Position numbers and translations under genes: made by a program. Positions 5,787 through 6,739 of a DNA stretch of 6,739 bases are shown one piece after another. The stretch comes from Alphaproteobacteria bacterium (GTDB taxonomy: Bacteria; Pseudomonadota; Alphaproteobacteria; Rhizobiales; Aestuariivirgaceae). The first letter of the stretch is position 1; the number at the start of each line of letters is the position of its first letter. The notes below the pieces were generated by a model. That model did no database searches and was not told the origin of the DNA. It saw only the letters and a program-made list of their open reading frames with translations. The stretch lies in the NCBI GenBank assembly GCA_024639035.1, contig JAHEJE010000170.1, positions 1 through 6,739 of the forward strand, read 5' to 3'.

Positions 5787-6739
5787 GATCCGGTTCCGGC
5801 GTTCGTCTCGGTTTCGCTGACCGGTTCGACCTTCTGGCCGGGCAGGACATAATGCTGGCCGACGGTGATCAGCGTCACCCGGTCCGGCAGGCCTGAGACC
5901 CAGGCGCCGTCACGGGTCAGGTTGAGCAGCTTGACCGGCAGGAATTCGACCCGGTCGCCGGTGCCGATCGCATAGACGCCGGTGACGCCGGTATCGTCGA
6001 GGCTGACCAGCGCCGACGGCAGCAGATGGGCGCGCACGGCAGCGACCGGGATGTCGATTGCCGCGGTAATCCCGGCCCTGATCCTGCGCTCCGGGTTGGG
6101 CGCCTCGACCTCGACCTTGAAGGTCCGCGTGGCGATATCGGCCTGCGGGGCGATGAAGCGGACCGTTCCTGCCAGCTGTTCTCCGGTGACCAGGTTGACC
6201 CGGGCCGGTTGGCCGACGCCCACCGATCCGACATCGCGCTCGGCAACCTGGCCGCGGGCCACGATCGGGTCGAGCACGGTGATCCTGGCGCAGGCATCCG
6301 ACACCTTGAGATAGCGGCCCTGCTCGGCCGGCCGTTCGCTGAGCGTGCCGTCGACCGGCGCTTTCACCTTGGTCCAGCCAATGTCCAGCTCCATCAGCGC
6401 GACGGCCGCATCGGCGGCGTTCAGCCGGGCCAGTTCGCTGGCCAGCTTGGCCTCGGAGACGAACTTCTTCTTCTCCAGTTTCAGCGCCGCTTCGTAGTCG
6501 CGTTTGGCGCTGGCCTGGTTGGCCCTGGCCTGGGCCAGCTTGGCGCCGCGGTCCGACAGGTCGAGTTCGCACAGCACATCGCCGGCCTTCACCCGGTCGC
6601 CTTCGCGGAAATGCGATTTTTCGACGATGCCCGGCGTACGCACCAGCACATCGAGAGACTTGTGCGGCTCGGTCCTGCCGCGCAGCGTGACCGTGTTCTG
6701 TCTGAGCTCGCTGGCAAACGTCCTGACGGCCACGCGAAA
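5783..6739 (-). CDS. RND periplasmic adaptor / membrane fusion protein (HlyD/AcrA type), N-terminus outside window
   Basis: This subunit bridges the RND permease and an outer-membrane channel in the periplasm. The frame stays open to the window edge (TTT CGC before the GTG at 6733), and no signal peptide or membrane anchor is seen. The real start is therefore upstream and the GTG is probably internal. Counting from that GTG: entry beta strands VTLRGRTEPHKSLDVLVRTPG (15-35), first lipoyl half GIVEKSHFREGDRVKAGDVLCELD (35-58), alpha-helical hairpin about 60-117 (Ala- and Lys-rich, short, one coiled-coil pair), second lipoyl half KVKAPVDGTLSERPAEQGRYLKVSDACARI (122-151), beta barrel about 152-230, and membrane-proximal domain about 231-300. 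KAPVDGTL and AGDVLCELD are family hallmarks. Cysteines 55 and 148 fall at the ends of the two lipoyl halves. The tail after 303 is polar. The permease gene overlaps by 4 nt, which fixes the functional pairing. Confidence 0.93.
   Translation of the reverse strand, partial: FRVAVRTFASELRQNTVTLRGRTEPHKSLDVLVRTPGIVEKSHFREGDRVKAGDVLCELDLSDRGAKLAQARANQASAKRDYEAALKLEKKKFVSEAKLASELARLNAADAAVALMELDIGWTKVKAPVDGTLSERPAEQGRYLKVSDACARITVLDPIVARGQVAERDVGSVGVGQPARVNLVTGEQLAGTVRFIAPQADIATRTFKVEVEAPNPERRIRAGITAAIDIPVAAVRAHLLPSALVSLDDTGVTGVYAIGTGDRVEFLPVKLLNLTRDGAWVSGLPDRVTLITVGQHYVLPGQKVEPVSETETNAGTGS

Noticed and set aside
2763..5852. A 1029-codon open frame on the plus strand covering almost the whole RND gene
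   Set aside because: It is antisense to a clear, full-length RND permease. Its protein is a His/Asp/Gln/Arg/Gly-rich mixture with no hydrophobic segments or motifs, as expected from the complement of GC-rich membrane-protein codons.
5783..6733. GTG at 6733 as the true start of the adaptor
   Set aside because: The frame continues to the window edge, no SD can be assessed there, and a periplasmic adaptor needs an N-terminal export signal or anchor that is not present after this codon.
1..6739. An unknown defence, mobile or biosynthetic system
   Set aside because: All the space is filled by five recognisable housekeeping or efflux genes with intact motifs and uniform composition. No direct-repeat arrays, integrase, transposase, toxin-antitoxin pair or RNA gene could be seen.

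Overview
This GC-rich window looks like ordinary chromosomal sequence from an alphaproteobacterium. The evidence is the GC-biased codon use, a short-form phosphatidylserine decarboxylase next to pssA, an Atm1-type half-transporter, and an adaptor/permease pair of a kind I associate with Alphaproteobacteria. The genus cannot be named from this stretch. I saw no mobile element, CRISPR array, tRNA, rRNA or obvious horizontally acquired segment.

The layout is two convergent transcription units. The plus-strand unit (1-2496) holds three tightly spaced genes: the 3' half of an Atm1/HMT-type ABC exporter (cut by the window start), then psd, then pssA. PssA makes phosphatidylserine from CDP-diacylglycerol and serine. 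Psd decarboxylates it to phosphatidylethanolamine. The pair therefore encodes both committed steps of PE synthesis. Gaps are 27 nt (ABC to psd) and 10 nt (psd to pssA), so co-transcription is likely.

The minus-strand unit (6739-2559) holds a periplasmic adaptor (membrane fusion protein, cut by the window end) followed by a full-length inner-membrane RND permease of 1075 residues. The two reading frames overlap by ATGA, implying coupled translation. Together they form the inner-membrane and periplasmic parts of a tripartite efflux pump. No TolC-like outer-membrane partner and no regulator lie inside the window.

The two units meet in a 62-bp spacer (2497-2558). It contains a GC-rich inverted repeat around the pssA stop and a strong Shine-Dalgarno-like sequence followed by a 17-codon ORF. 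I found no convincing previously undescribed system. The points worth a second look are the psd start choice, the micro-ORF in the spacer, the substituted proton-relay positions in the RND pump, and a cysteine pair in the adaptor's lipoyl domain.
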